Positions 10,223-19,486 of a DNA stretch of 64,000 bases are shown here, piece after piece. Below the pieces are notes generated by a model, which was not told where the DNA came from, did no database searches, and saw nothing but the letters and a program-made list of their open reading frames with translations. Every line of letters begins with the position of its first letter. Within the stretch, counting starts at the first letter, position 1. The stretch is from Synechococcus sp. 1G10 (GTDB lineage: Bacteria > Cyanobacteriota > Cyanobacteriia > PCC-6307 > Cyanobiaceae), in contig NZ_NQKW01000006.1 of the NCBI RefSeq assembly GCF_002252625.1, positions 62,001 to 126,000 of the forward strand. The letters run 5' to 3'. Made by a program: the position numbers and the translations under genes.

Positions 10223-10705
10223 TTGATTCCCTTCCGCAGCCAACCGCCCGCCCCACGACTGCCCGAGGGCTACCGAACGGAGGCCGAGCCCCCCCAGCCC
10301 GGGGAGTTGAACATCTTGCTGATGGCCTGCGGCGAATCGCAGCGTGATGAGCAGCGCCTGGTCCTGGTGCTGGAGCGCAGCGCCTGGCAACTCTGTGTGC
10401 GGGATCCGCAGGGGCGGTTGGTGGGCTTCGTGCGGGCCACCAGCGATCAGGCCCTCAATGCCAACCTCTGGGATCTCTCGGCCTGGCCGGCGGATCCCCA
10501 TCGGTCCACCGTGCTGGCGGTGCTGGTGCACGGCGCCCTCAGCCGCCTGCGCCGCGAACTGAGTGGTTGCAGCATTTCAGTGGCAGCTCCACCGGAGGCT
10601 CTTTCAGCCCTTCAACAGCACGGCTTCATGGTCGACCCAGGTGGCATCCGCGCCATGGGTCTGGTGCTCACCACAGCTGAGAGAGAAACCCAGGGAGCCG
10701 AATGA
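10223..10705 (+). CDS. Conserved hypothetical protein downstream of ppc
   Basis: A 160-residue soluble protein that I do not recognise. It starts at a probable TTG 8 bases after the ppc stop; the same frame is open further upstream, but only as a shadow of ppc. The middle has alternating hydrophobic strands (LNILLMACG, RLVLVLERSAWQLCVRDPQGRLVGFVRATSD) and a helix with HGALSRLRREL, a pattern loosely like a GNAT acetyltransferase core, though no acetyl-CoA motif is convincing. It is probably cotranscribed with ppc. Function unknown. Confidence 0.65.
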   Translation: MIPFRSQPPAPRLPEGYRTEAEPPQPGELNILLMACGESQRDEQRLVLVLERSAWQLCVRDPQGRLVGFVRATSDQALNANLWDLSAWPADPHRSTVLAVLVHGALSRLRRELSGCSISVAAPPEALSALQQHGFMVDPGGIRAMGLVLTTAERETQGAE

Positions 10706-10707
10706 AA

Positions 10708-10781
10708 CGAGCATGGAGGGACTCGAACCCCCGACATTCAGAACCGGAATCTGACGCTCTATCCAACTGAGCTACATGCCC
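10708..10781 (-). tRNA. trnR: tRNA-Arg (CCG)
   Basis: Read on the minus strand, the 74-base sequence folds as a cloverleaf: acceptor GGGCATG/CATGCTC with one G-T pair, D arm GCTC..GAGC, anticodon stem TCAGA/TCTGA around loop TTCCGGT, and T arm with TTCGAGT. The anticodon is CCG, reading the Arg codon CGG. CCA is not encoded. Confidence 0.96.
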
Positions 10782-10840
10782 GAGCGGGGAGGTCATCCCT
10801 GGCCCGTGGTCGTAGCTTACCCGCACGCCGCTCCTGACCC

Positions 10841-12010
10841 ATTCGGCTGCATCGCCTGGAGCTGCTCGATTTTCGTAACTACGCCCAGCTCTCCCTCGAG
10901 CTCCGCCAGCCACGTCTGCTGGTCATCGGCGCCAACGGAGAGGGCAAGTCGAACCTGCTTGAGGCGGTGGAGCTGCTCGGCAGCCTGCGCTCCCACCGCA
11001 GCGGCCACGACCGCGACCTGATCCGCCATGGCCAGAGCCGGGCGCTGGTGCGCGGCTGGTGCGGCGATGGCGACACCCCTGGAGCACCAGTGCCAGCTCC
11101 TGGGCTGAATCAGCTTGAGCTCGAACTGGAGGTAAGGCGCCAGGGCGGGCGCCAGGCCCGCCGCAATGGCAAGGTCCTGGAGCGCCAGCTCGATCTGGTG
11201 GGCCCCCTGCGCTGCGTGGGCTTCAGTGCCCTCGACCTGGAGCTGGTGCGGGGGGAGCCCGCCCAGCGGCGCCAGTGGCTCGATCGGGTGGTGCTGCAAC
11301 TGGAGCCGGTCTACGGGGAGCTGCTGGCTCGCTATGGCCGATTGCTGCGCCAGCGCAGCCAGTTGCTGCGCCGCGGCCTGAGCCAGGGGGAGCAGCAGCT
11401 GCACTCTCTCCTCGACGCCTTCGATCAGCAGATGGCCTTGATCGGCACACGCCTGCACCGCCGCCGTCGCCGCGCCCTGGCTCGCCTGCAACCACTGGCC
11501 GCTGCCTGGCAGGCCCAGCTCAGTGGCGGTCGCGAACGTCTTGAGTTGCTTTATCAGGCTGGCAGCCAGCTGGAGGGGGAGGAAGCGGAGGGCCCCTGGC
11601 GGGAGGCCCTGCTGGAGCAACTGCGGCGGCAGCGTCCGGAGGAACGCCGACTGGGAGCCTGCCAGGTGGGTCCCCACCGCGATGAGGTGGCGATGCTGCT
11701 GGGGGAAGAGCCTGCCCGGCGGTTCGGATCCGCCGGGCAGCAGCGCACCCTGGTGCTGGCACTGAAACTGGCGGAACTGGAGCTGGTACAGCAGCTCTGG
11801 AGTGAACCGCCCCTGCTGCTGCTCGACGACGTGCTGGCAGAACTCGACCCAAGACGCCAGGAGTTGCTTCTGGAGGTGGTGGGCACAGGACACCAGTGCC
11901 TGGTGAGCGCCACCCACCTGACGTCGTTCAGCGCCAGCTGGCAGGGGGGCGACTCCCAGGTGGTGCAGATCTGCCGTGGGGAAATTGTCGAATCGGCCTG
12001 GCAACCGTAA
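10841..12010 (+). CDS. recF: DNA repair ATPase RecF with non-standard start
   Basis: An SMC-like ABC ATPase that binds ssDNA/dsDNA junctions and helps load RecA in gap repair. From an ATT at 10841 the frame reads a typical RecF start, [13 protein letters not shown], then Walker [10 protein letters not shown] (from 10928). Further features are [13 protein letters not shown] and Walker [14 protein letters not shown] near the end. There is no ATG, GTG or TTG in frame between the stop at 10835 and the GTG at 10967, which lies after the P-loop and would give an inactive protein. The start is therefore probably ATT 10841 (389 residues) or CTG 10847. A sequencing error at the start codon is possible. 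Confidence 0.85.
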   Translation: MRLHRLELLDFRNYAQLSLELRQPRLLVIGANGEGKSNLLEAVELLGSLRSHRSGHDRDLIRHGQSRALVRGWCGDGDTPGAPVPAPGLNQLELELEVRRQGGRQARRNGKVLERQLDLVGPLRCVGFSALDLELVRGEPAQRRQWLDRVVLQLEPVYGELLARYGRLLRQRSQLLRRGLSQGEQQLHSLLDAFDQQMALIGTRLHRRRRRALARLQPLAAAWQAQLSGGRERLELLYQAGSQLEGEEAEGPWREALLEQLRRQRPEERRLGACQVGPHRDEVAMLLGEEPARRFGSAGQQRTLVLALKLAELELVQQLWSEPPLLLLDDVLAELDPRRQELLLEVVGTGHQCLVSATHLTSFSASWQGGDSQVVQICRGEIVESAWQP

Positions 12011-12057
12011 GAAACCTGAAGGGATGCGTAGGATGGTCTCTTGTTTGCGCGCATTCG

Positions 12058-12540
12058 ATGACCCAGAGCCTGCCCTGCCTCCACCCCAACCCGGGATGGA
12101 GTGGAGCCCAAAGCACCCAGAGCTTTCAGAGCCAACCCCCCACGACCAGCGACATGGTGGGGAAACATTGCATCCTTGAGCTTTACAACTGCGATTCAAA
12201 AAAGCTCAACGACGAAGCTTTTCTCAGAGACGCCATCACGACTGCAGCGAAACGTGCTGGCGCCACTTTGCTCAATCTGATAACCCACCGTTTCGAACCG
12301 CAGGGGGTTACGGGTCTTGCCCTGCTGGCTGAATCTCACATCTCGATCCACACCTGGCCTGAGTCGGGCTACGCAGCAGTGGATGTGTTCACCTGCGGCG
12401 ATCACACCATGCCCGAGCGGGCCTGCCAGGTGCTTGGCGATGAGCTTGAGGCGGCCAGCCGCAACCTCAAGAGCTTCCGCCGGGAAACTCCCGACTCGAT
12501 CAGCGAGCAGATCAGGGAACCACTGGATCTGGCTGCCTGA
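12058..12540 (+). CDS. speD: S-adenosylmethionine decarboxylase proenzyme
   Basis: A 160-residue class 1B AdoMet decarboxylase precursor. It self-cleaves at Glu-Ser to form a pyruvoyl group and supplies decarboxylated AdoMet for spermidine synthesis. The cleavage site is in [13 protein letters not shown] (Ser at about residue 93), with the conserved Cys in [10 protein letters not shown]. The bacterial core begins at [14 protein letters not shown] (ATG 12154, 128 residues). The 32 residues upstream from ATG 12058 are Pro/Ser/Gln-rich and may be a genuine extension or leader. The 3' end overlaps the end of the convergent larE by 29 bases. Confidence 0.9.
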   Translation: MTQSLPCLHPNPGWSGAQSTQSFQSQPPTTSDMVGKHCILELYNCDSKKLNDEAFLRDAITTAAKRAGATLLNLITHRFEPQGVTGLALLAESHISIHTWPESGYAAVDVFTCGDHTMPERACQVLGDELEAASRNLKSFRRETPDSISEQIREPLDLAA

Positions 12541-13420
12541 GGCCGGTTGAAGCCAGTGGCCCCGTGGCTGCTGGCTTCAGGCTCGCCTCACGGTTGAGCT
12601 TGCCGCTGATCAAACCCTCAAGATCCAGGCTGACAGCGGCGAAACCAAGCTCTCTGAACGCCTCCACCAGCTCCTGGCGCGGCAACCAGCTGAGCAGACC
12701 GTCAAGCTGGTCGGCGGGTACCTCCACACGGGCAGTCGCTCCCTGGCAGCGCACCCGCAGCTGCTGAACTCCGCGCTGGCGCAGCCAGTCTTCGGCAGCG
12801 GCAACTCGCTCAAGGCGCGAGGCCGTGACCGGCTCGCCGTAGGGAAAACGCGAAGCCAGGCAGGGCTGGGCCGGCTTGTCCCACCAGGGGAAGCCCAGGG
12901 CTCTGGAAATCTGACGCACGGCCGCCTTGTCGAGGCCGTGCTCGGCCAGGGGCGAGCACACACCCCGCTCGCGGGCAGCCCGGATGCCTGGCCGGTGATC
13001 GCCGAGATCGTCTCGGTTCACCCCATCCAGCACCTGGACGGCACCGCCAGAGAGAGCGGCAAGCAGGCCATGCAGCTCGCGCTTGCAGGCGTAGCAGCGG
13101 TCGGTGGGATTGCTGCTGTAGGCGGGATCCTCCAGTTCAGCGGTGGCCACTTCCCGGTGCCGGATTCCCATCCAGGCCGCCTGGGAGCGGGCTTCCCGCA
13201 ACAGATGGGGAGCCAGGGCCGGCGAGACCCCCGTAGCCGCCTCGGCGGCAGCGCCCAGTTGCTCGGCGGCGATCGCCGCCACCAGGGCACTGTCGACACC
13301 ACCGGAGTAGGCCACCAACACGGCGCCCAGCTCCCTGATGCTCTGACGCAGCTGGCCGAGGGCGTTCTCCAGCGGCAGTGGCAGAAATTCCACCAGCGGA
13401 TGGAGGGCCGGGGAGGTCAT
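12512..13420 (-). CDS. larE: ATP-dependent sacrificial sulfur transferase LarE-like
   Basis: A 302-residue PP-loop protein. The ATP-pyrophosphatase motif SGGVDS is at residues 39-44. [14 protein letters not shown] and the downstream [16 protein letters not shown] match LarE, whose latter Cys donates sulfur to make the nickel-pincer cofactor of lactate racemase in Lactobacillus. No larA, larB or larC is nearby, so the sulfur acceptor here is unknown. It diverges from cobO with only 46 bases between start codons, and its 3' end runs 29 bases into the antisense of speD. Confidence 0.88.
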   Translation of the reverse strand: MTSPALHPLVEFLPLPLENALGQLRQSIRELGAVLVAYSGGVDSALVAAIAAEQLGAAAEAATGVSPALAPHLLREARSQAAWMGIRHREVATAELEDPAYSSNPTDRCYACKRELHGLLAALSGGAVQVLDGVNRDDLGDHRPGIRAARERGVCSPLAEHGLDKAAVRQISRALGFPWWDKPAQPCLASRFPYGEPVTASRLERVAAAEDWLRQRGVQQLRVRCQGATARVEVPADQLDGLLSWLPRQELVEAFRELGFAAVSLDLEGLISGKLNREASLKPAATGPLASTGLRQPDPVVP

Positions 13421-13466
13421 GGCCTCGGTCGGGGGTCGTTAAGATCCAAACGTAGAAGGCCAGGCC

Positions 13467-14630
13467 ATGGCACCGACCTCCAGCGCGGCCTCCGGTGCGT
13501 CGTCCCGCGCAATTGGAATCCGCACGGCCTCAGGCAGCCACGAGCGCAGCCACGGCCAGTTGCACGTCTACGACGGCGACGGCAAGGGCAAGAGCCAGGC
13601 GGCCCTTGGGGTGGTCTTGCGGACCATCGGACTTGGGATCTGCGAGCGCAAGCGCACCAGGGTCCTGCTGCTGCGCTTCCTCAAGGGGCCCGGTCGCGCC
13701 TACGACGAGGACGCGGCGATCGAGGCCCTGCAGCAGGGCTTCCCCCACCTGATCGATCAGGTGCGCACCGGTCGTGGCGACTATTTCAGCGCCCAGGAGG
13801 CCACCCGCTTCGATCACCAGGAGGCCCAGCGCGGCTGGGATATCGCCCGGGGTGCCATCGCCAGCGCCCTCTATTCGGTGGTGGTGCTGGATGAGCTCAG
13901 CCCGGTGCTCGACCTCGGACTCCTGGATGTGGACGAGGTGGTGCGCACCCTCGCGGCCAAGCCGGCGGGCATGGAGGTGATCGTCACCGGCCGGGGCGCG
14001 CCGCGGTCACTGGTTCAGCTCGCCGACTTGCATTCCGAGATGCGGGCTCACCGGCGCGAGGCCAACGACAGTGCCGGCATCGCCGGCATCGAGATCTATA
14101 CCGGCGAAGGCAAGGGGAAATCCACCAGTGCCCTGGGCAAGGCCCTGCAGGCGATCGGGCGGGGCATCAGCCAGGACAAGAGCCATCGTGTGCTGATCCT
14201 GCAGTGGCTCAAGGGCGGCAGCGGTTACACAGAAGACGCGGCAATTGCGGCCCTCCGCGAAAGCTACCCCCACCTGGTGGATCATCTCCGCTCCGGCCGC
14301 GATGCCATCGTCTGGAGAGGCCAACAGCAGCCCATTGATTATGTGGAGGCGGAGCGGGCCTGGGAAATCGCCAGGGCGGCCATCTCCAGCGGGCTCTACA
14401 AGACAGTGATTCTCGATGAGCTCAATCCCACCGTTGATCTGGAGCTGCTGCCTGTTGAACCGATCATGCAGACCCTGCTGCGCAAACCAGCGGAAACGGA
14501 GGTGATCATCACGGGACGCTGCAAAAATCCCCCCGCCTATTTCGATCTGGCCAGCATCCACTCCGAGATGGTCTGCCACAAGCACTACGCCGAGCGAGGC
14601 GTCGACCTCAAGCGCGGGGTGGACTACTGA
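13467..14630 (+). CDS. cobO: Cob(I)yrinic acid a,c-diamide adenosyltransferase, two fused domains
   Basis: A 387-residue protein with two complete CobO/BtuR-type ATPase domains in tandem. Domain 1 has Walker A YDGDGKGKSQAALG, then RFLKG, VVLDELSPVLDLGLL and VIVTGRGAP. Domain 2 repeats these as YTGEGKGKSTSALG, QWLKG, VILDELNPTVDLELL and VIITGRCKNPP. The family adenosylates the corrin cobalt using ATP, late in cobalamin (in cyanobacteria, pseudocobalamin) synthesis. A single-domain CobO is about 200 residues, so this is a gene duplication and fusion. A CbiG-CobJ fusion for the same pathway lies at the far end of the window. Confidence 0.92.
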   Translation: MAPTSSAASGASSRAIGIRTASGSHERSHGQLHVYDGDGKGKSQAALGVVLRTIGLGICERKRTRVLLLRFLKGPGRAYDEDAAIEALQQGFPHLIDQVRTGRGDYFSAQEATRFDHQEAQRGWDIARGAIASALYSVVVLDELSPVLDLGLLDVDEVVRTLAAKPAGMEVIVTGRGAPRSLVQLADLHSEMRAHRREANDSAGIAGIEIYTGEGKGKSTSALGKALQAIGRGISQDKSHRVLILQWLKGGSGYTEDAAIAALRESYPHLVDHLRSGRDAIVWRGQQQPIDYVEAERAWEIARAAISSGLYKTVILDELNPTVDLELLPVEPIMQTLLRKPAETEVIITGRCKNPPAYFDLASIHSEMVCHKHYAERGVDLKRGVDY

Positions 14631-14652
14631 GCGGGCTGAGGATTCAGCCCGC
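14631..14652. terminator. Hairpin between convergent cobO and moeB
   Basis: A perfect 9-bp stem GCGGGCTGA/TCAGCCCGC with a GGAT loop begins directly after the cobO stop codon. There is no T run on either side, so it may act as a bidirectional barrier or RNA-stabilising hairpin rather than a classical terminator. Confidence 0.6.
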
Positions 14653-14695
14653 AGGTTGGGATGGTTTCCCAGACACTCAGTAGATCGGGAGACAT

Positions 14696-15868
14696 TCAGT
14701 AAATAGGCACGGCAGGGTCCACCTGCTCACTCCACGCCTGAATGCCACCACTCACGTTCACCCCTTCGATGCCATGGCGACCCAGGGCGAGCAGGGCCTT
14801 GGCACTGCGGCCACCCAGCTTGCAGTGCACGTAGAGACGCTTGCCCTGGGCCAGCCGGCGCACATCCTCGATCGCCTCACCGCTCTCGATCCGATCAAGG
14901 GGTATCAGCACCGATCCAGGGATCACGGCGATGTCGGCTTCAGGGGCGTTGCGCACATCCAGCAGCAGGATGTCCTCCAGCTGGCCGTCGATCACGGTCT
15001 TGAGTTCGGCCACGGTGATGCTGGGCACACTGCCGGCCTCCTCCTGGCCCGGTGCCGTGCCGCCCACGCCGCAGAACTCCTGATAGTCGATGAGCTTGTC
15101 GATCACCGGCCGCTCGGGGTTGGGCCGCAGCTTCAGTTCCCTGAACTTCATGGCCAGCGCATCGAAGAGCAGCAGGCGGCCACTGAGGGTGGTGCCGATG
15201 CCGGTGATGATCTTCACGGCCTCGGTGGCCTGGATCACGCCGATGATGCCGGGCAGCACGCCCACCACACCGCCCTCGGCGCAGGAGGGCACCATGCCCG
15301 GTGGCGGCGGCTCAGGGAAGAGATCGCGGTAGTTGGGACTTTCGGCATCCAGGTTGAACACCGTGGCCTGGCCCTCGAAGCGGAAGATCGAGCCGTACAC
15401 ATTGGGCTTGCCCAGCAACACGCAGGCGTCGTTGACGAGGTAGCGCGTAGGGAAGTTGTCGGTGCCGTCGCAGACCAGGTCGTAGGGCTCGATGATCTCG
15501 AGCGCGTTCTCGCTGGTGAGCGCCGTCTCGTAGAGATCCACCTGGCAGTGGGGGTTGATCTCGAGGATGCGCGCCTTCGCCGATTCGATCTTGGGCTTGC
15601 CCACCCAGCTGGTGCCGTGGATCACCTGGCGCTGCAGGTTGGAGTGATCCACCACGTCGAAGTCGACGATGCCCAGGCGGCCCACGCCGGCGGCAGCCAG
15701 ATACAGAAGAAGTGGGGAGCCAAGCCCACCGGTGCCCACGCAGAGCACGGAGGCGGCCTTGAGGCGCTTCTGCCCCGCCATGCCCACTTCCGGCAGGATC
15801 AGATGGCGGGAGAAACGCGCCACCTCGTCGGGACTGAGCTGGACGCCGCTGATGTCGGGGGGAAGCAT
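14696..15868 (-). CDS. moeB: MoeB/ThiF-family adenylyltransferase with C-terminal rhodanese domain
   Basis: A 390-residue E1-like enzyme that adenylates the C-terminal glycine of a small sulfur carrier (MoaD/ThiS type), followed by a rhodanese domain. The E1 half shows the nucleotide site GTGGLGSPLLLYLAAAGVG, DFDVVDHSNLQRQ and CDGTDNFPTRYLVND. Only single cysteines occur where zinc-type MoeB has CxxC pairs (VPSCAEGG and EFCGVGG). The rhodanese part ends in HCKLGGRSAKA, with an active-site Cys present, so it can carry persulfide sulfur. ATG 15868 is preferred over the TTG two codons upstream. It follows a JAMM-protein gene on the same strand. Confidence 0.92.
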   Translation of the reverse strand: MLPPDISGVQLSPDEVARFSRHLILPEVGMAGQKRLKAASVLCVGTGGLGSPLLLYLAAAGVGRLGIVDFDVVDHSNLQRQVIHGTSWVGKPKIESAKARILEINPHCQVDLYETALTSENALEIIEPYDLVCDGTDNFPTRYLVNDACVLLGKPNVYGSIFRFEGQATVFNLDAESPNYRDLFPEPPPPGMVPSCAEGGVVGVLPGIIGVIQATEAVKIITGIGTTLSGRLLLFDALAMKFRELKLRPNPERPVIDKLIDYQEFCGVGGTAPGQEEAGSVPSITVAELKTVIDGQLEDILLLDVRNAPEADIAVIPGSVLIPLDRIESGEAIEDVRRLAQGKRLYVHCKLGGRSAKALLALGRHGIEGVNVSGGIQAWSEQVDPAVPIY

Positions 15869-15919
15869 GGGCAAGAAGGCCGTGGGCCGCAGAAGGGACC
15901 GCGTGCGGCGGCCCTCTCC

Positions 15920-16429
15920 CTACTCTCCCAAATCCTCGCCCCCCGCTGATGGCCTGAGCGCCGGCGGGACCAGCGCCACTTCCCGCGCAGCCGGCAGGGC
16001 TGAGGAATCACCGGGCAACTCCGCGATCCACCAGGCGCGCAGTTCCCCTGATGCGCCGAGGATCAGCATCAAGACCGGAGTGAAGGCCCAGGCGCAATCA
16101 GTGGGGGAGGGAATCGCCGGCGAGCTGGGATGGCTATGGGCCGTGCCCAGCACTTGCCAGCCGCGCTGACGTCCCCACTTCTGGGCCATCAACTGCTCGC
16201 GGGGGTCGATGGCGAAACGCTCACAGCGCTGCTCGCTCTGAGGCCAGACGTTCAGGCAAGGCCAGATGAGCTGAAGACGGGCAGCCGCCTGGTCTCCCGC
16301 TCCCGCGCCAGCGGGGTGACCCAGCAGCAAGGCGCAGCCCTCCTGGGGGGCCACGGCAGCCAGCACGGCACGCAGAACGGTCAGCTGATGCGAATCAACC
16401 ACGAGCCGCTCTGGCCAGTCGCTGCCCAT
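15920..16429 (-). CDS. M67/JAMM-family metallopeptidase
   Basis: A 169-residue protein with a full JAMM zinc motif: Glu30, then GTAHSHPSS with His98 and His100, and Ser108/Asp111 in PSPTDCAW. Related proteins (Mec+ type) trim or release small sulfur-carrier proteins before or after they are charged by an E1-like enzyme. The gene lies 51 bases upstream of the MoeB/rhodanese gene on the same strand. This supports a shared role in sulfur transfer, although the carrier itself is not in the window. Confidence 0.85.
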   Translation of the reverse strand: MGSDWPERLVVDSHQLTVLRAVLAAVAPQEGCALLLGHPAGAGAGDQAAARLQLIWPCLNVWPQSEQRCERFAIDPREQLMAQKWGRQRGWQVLGTAHSHPSSPAIPSPTDCAWAFTPVLMLILGASGELRAWWIAELPGDSSALPAAREVALVPPALRPSAGGEDLGE

Positions 16430-16472
16430 GCCGATACCTTGAGCCCTTGACTCTCACACCATCGCCACTCCA

Positions 16473-16856
16473 TTGATGAGCGACGCAACCACCGAACAGG
16501 AGCCGACGACCAGCGAGGCCGGCACCACATGGGCGGAGAGCGAAGCTGGCGCCAACTTCAGCGAGCGCTACGGCGAGATCCTCTCCAAGGTCAACCAGAC
16601 CCTGGATCAGGTGGACTGGTCGCAGATCAGCCGGATCGGCAAGGGTGTCGGCGTCCTGCTGGCGGTGATCGTGGCCCAGGTGCTGATCAAAGGAGTGCTC
16701 GACACCATCAACCTGCTGCCGGTGGTGCCAGGCCTGCTGGAGCTCCTCGGCCTGGTGGTGGTCGGACAGTGGAGCTGGAAGAACCTCAGCACCAGCGAGA
16801 AGCGCTCTGGCGTGGTGTCCCGCTTCCAGACCCTGCGCCAGGAATACCTGGGCTGA
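16473..16856 (+). CDS. CAAD-domain thylakoid membrane protein
   Basis: A 127-residue protein with an acidic, disordered N-terminus (1-45), an amphipathic stretch ending in WSQISRIGKG, and two hydrophobic segments (about 60-80 and 86-103) separated by a Pro-containing turn (INLLPVVPG). This is the CAAD/CURT1-like arrangement. CAAD was first described as an appended domain on cyanobacterial aminoacyl-tRNA synthetases, and CURT1 proteins bend thylakoid membranes. No synthetase domain is attached here. It diverges from the JAMM gene with 43 bases between starts. Confidence 0.85.
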   Translation: MMSDATTEQEPTTSEAGTTWAESEAGANFSERYGEILSKVNQTLDQVDWSQISRIGKGVGVLLAVIVAQVLIKGVLDTINLLPVVPGLLELLGLVVVGQWSWKNLSTSEKRSGVVSRFQTLRQEYLG

Positions 16857-16910
16857 AGCGGCTACCGCCAGATCCACACGGTCAGAACCCGACTGCCAGG
16901 AACCCCCCGA

Positions 16911-17846
16911 TCAGTCCACAAGCCCGGCGATCAGGGATTGGGCCTGTCCCCAGTAGCCACCACCGAACAGGTTGGCGTGGTTCAGCACGTGATAGAGGTT
17001 GTAAATACGGCACCTCAGGGAATGGCCAGCTGGCCTGGGCCATTCCCCCTCGTAGCCGCTGAAGAAGAGCGGCGGGAATCCTCCGAAAAGTTGGGCCATG
17101 GCCACATCCACTTCCCGGTCCCCCCGGTAAACGGCGGGATCAAACAGGGCCACCTCGGCAGAGCCCTGGGTGATTGAGCTGGGGGCCATCCGGGCGGCAT
17201 TTCCTCCCCAGAGATCGCCATGCACCAGGCAGGGAACGGCCCCATGGCCATTCAGCCACTCAGGAGTGAGCTCCAGCAGCCTCCGGCTCCCCCTCAGCAA
17301 CCGGCCCGAGCGCTCGGCGAGCTTCAACTGCGGGCCCAGGCGCTGCTCGCTGAAAAAGTTTCCCCAGTCCTGGCTCCAGCGATTGCGCTGAGTGGCGCTG
17401 CCGATGAAGTTGTCACGCTGCCAACCGAAGCCGGGCGAGCCGGAGGCGGAACTGCGGCGATGCAACCGTGCAAGTGCAGCCCCGGCGGATTCCCAGGCCA
17501 GGTCGGCCTCGGCAGCAGCGGCTGGGGGAACTCCCAAGCCAGGTCCACCAGAGGTCATGTCCAACCAGTCCATCACCAGCAGGGCCTGGGAGCCCGCCAG
17601 GGCACAGTGCATGGGCATGGGCACCACCAGCTCAGCTCCGGCTGCCGAGGCCAGAGCCAGCAGACCCTCCATCTCCGCCTCCAGTGCGGGCAGCTGATTG
17701 GCCAGGTTCGTTTTGGCAAACAGCCGGCCGCCACCGGCGAGCTCCAGGGCCCAGGCACGGTGAATGCAGCCGCCAGCCACGGGCCGGCAGCGCTCCACCT
17801 CCTGGCCGAGGGTCTCCTCCAGCCAACTCACCCAGGGTTCGCGCAT
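16911..17846 (-). CDS. Fructosamine-kinase family protein
   Basis: A 311-residue aminoglycoside-phosphotransferase-like kinase of the fructosamine/ketosamine-3-kinase family, which phosphorylates sugar adducts on amines so that they fall off (protein deglycation). Recognisable elements are [12 protein letters not shown] and LFAKTN (nucleotide-binding Lys), [18 protein letters not shown], the catalytic loop [12 protein letters not shown], and the metal-binding [20 protein letters not shown] 17846 is taken as start; ATG 17873 would add nine residues and overlap the divergent crtD start. The reading frame stays open far upstream, but that part is antisense to crtD. Confidence 0.88.
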   Translation of the reverse strand: MREPWVSWLEETLGQEVERCRPVAGGCIHRAWALELAGGGRLFAKTNLANQLPALEAEMEGLLALASAAGAELVVPMPMHCALAGSQALLVMDWLDMTSGGPGLGVPPAAAAEADLAWESAGAALARLHRRSSASGSPGFGWQRDNFIGSATQRNRWSQDWGNFFSEQRLGPQLKLAERSGRLLRGSRRLLELTPEWLNGHGAVPCLVHGDLWGGNAARMAPSSITQGSAEVALFDPAVYRGDREVDVAMAQLFGGFPPLFFSGYEGEWPRPAGHSLRCRIYNLYHVLNHANLFGGGYWGQAQSLIAGLVD

Positions 17847-17871
17847 CGCAGGCCATGCCACGCCTGCCAGC

Positions 17872-19455
17872 ATGCCCGCCGTCCCTGCCGCCCAGCACTT
17901 GGCCGTCAGTCCCTCCCCCGCGGCTTCCCCAGCCAGGGATTCCTCCGCCACGGATGCACCGCTGCTGGATGTGACGGTCATCGGCGGCGGCATCGCCGGG
18001 CTGACCGCTGCCGCGCTGCTGGCCCGGGAAGGACTCTCGGTGCAGCTGCTGGAGGCCCACAGCCAGACGGGGGGCTGTGCAGGCACCTTTCGCCGCGGTG
18101 GATATGTCTTTGATGTGGGGGCCACCCAGGTGGCGGGGCTGGAACCTGGCGGCATCCACGAGCGCTTGTTCCACCATCTGGGGGTCGAGGCGCCTGCGGC
18201 CAGTCCGCTCGACCCAGGCTGTGTGGTGGATCTCTGTGACGGCCAGCCGCCCATCCAGCTGTGGCGGGATCCCGAGCGCTGGCGCCAGGAGCGCCAGCGG
18301 CAGTTCCACGGCAGTGAACGCTTCTGGAGCCTGTGCGCAGTCCTGCACGAGGCCAACTGGTCATTCGCCCGGCGCGATCCGGTGCTGCCACCCCGCACCC
18401 TCTGGGACCTGGGGCAGTTGCTGGGGGCGCTGAGACCCGCCAATCTCGCCTGTGGGACCCTGACCCTCGCCAGCGTGGCCGACCTGCTGTGCCTGAGCGG
18501 TTGCGGCAGCGATCAGCGCCTGAGGCGCTTCCTGGATCTGCAGCTGCGCCTTTACTCGCAGGAACCGGCCGAGGGCACCGCCGCCCTCTACGGCGCCAGC
18601 GTGCTGTCCATGGCCCAGGCACCGTTGGGCCTGTGGCACCTCCAGGGCTCGATGCAGGCCCTGAGTGAAAGGCTCGAAACCGCCCTGGCGCTCCAGGGCG
18701 GCCAATTACTGCTCAGCCATCGGGTGACGAGCCTGAAAGCGGCGGGACCCAAAGTCTGGTGCGTGCGTGGGACTGAGGCAGGCGGGCGCCCCTTCTCGAG
18801 CTGCAGCCGTGATGTGGTGGTGGCACTGCCCCCCCAGGCCCTGGCTGATCTACTGGGGGAGGCGATGCCTGCGGCCTACCGCCAGCGCATCAGCAGCTTC
18901 CCCGACCCCAGCGGAGCACTGGTGTTCTATGGCGCCGTCGAGCGGGCCCTGCTGCCAGCGGACTGTCCAGCCCATCTGCAGATCGACTGCAGCGATCCCG
19001 GTTCGTTGTTCGTTTCGGTGAGCCGTGAGGGGGATGGGCGGGCGCCGGCGGGGCAGGCCACGGTGATTGCCAGCGTGTTCACCCTGGCACGCCACTGGAT
19101 GGATATGGAGAGAGAGGCCTATGCGGAGGCCAAGCGTCAGGCCATGACCCAGATCCAGGCCGGCCTGGAGCGGAACCTGGGGCTGGACGCCACGGCCTGG
19201 CGCCACGGGGAACTGGCAACGCCGCGGGGATTTGCCCGCTGGACCGGGCGGCCCTTCGGCTTCGTGGGCGGGCTGGGACAGCACCCATCCCGGTTCGGAC
19301 CCTTCGGTCTGGCCAGTCGCACCCCCCTGCCGGGGCTCTGGCTGTGCGGCGACAGCATCCACCCGGGAGAGGGCACCGCAGGAGTGACCCTCTCGGCGTT
19401 GATGGCCAGCAGACAACTGCTGCAGGCTCGCGGCAGAAACCTGGCACTGCCCTGA
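17872..19455 (+). CDS. crtD: C-3',4' carotenoid desaturase CrtD
   Basis: A 527-residue FAD-dependent amine-oxidase/phytoene-desaturase-type protein. The FAD-binding motif [17 protein letters not shown] lies around residues 34-50, and [19 protein letters not shown] is typical of cyanobacterial CrtD. A late block [19 protein letters not shown] closes the FAD site. CrtD desaturates the C-3',4' bond on the way to myxoxanthophyll-type carotenoid glycosides; other carotenoid oxidoreductases of the family remain possible. The start at 17872 leaves 25 bases between it and the divergent kinase start. An in-frame ATG at 17764 would lie antisense within that kinase. Confidence 0.87.
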   Translation: MPAVPAAQHLAVSPSPAASPARDSSATDAPLLDVTVIGGGIAGLTAAALLAREGLSVQLLEAHSQTGGCAGTFRRGGYVFDVGATQVAGLEPGGIHERLFHHLGVEAPAASPLDPGCVVDLCDGQPPIQLWRDPERWRQERQRQFHGSERFWSLCAVLHEANWSFARRDPVLPPRTLWDLGQLLGALRPANLACGTLTLASVADLLCLSGCGSDQRLRRFLDLQLRLYSQEPAEGTAALYGASVLSMAQAPLGLWHLQGSMQALSERLETALALQGGQLLLSHRVTSLKAAGPKVWCVRGTEAGGRPFSSCSRDVVVALPPQALADLLGEAMPAAYRQRISSFPDPSGALVFYGAVERALLPADCPAHLQIDCSDPGSLFVSVSREGDGRAPAGQATVIASVFTLARHWMDMEREAYAEAKRQAMTQIQAGLERNLGLDATAWRHGELATPRGFARWTGRPFGFVGGLGQHPSRFGPFGLASRTPLPGLWLCGDSIHPGEGTAGVTLSALMASRQLLQARGRNLALP

Positions 19456-19486
19456 ACTCCAGCAGCCATGGCCCCAGGCCAGGGGG

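Noticed and set aside
14774-15949. 391-codon plus-strand ORF opposite moeB
   Set aside because: Antisense shadow of a clearly identified gene, with no recognisable motif.
17874-18443. Upstream part of the kinase-family reading frame
   Set aside because: It is antisense to crtD; the conserved kinase starts near 17846.
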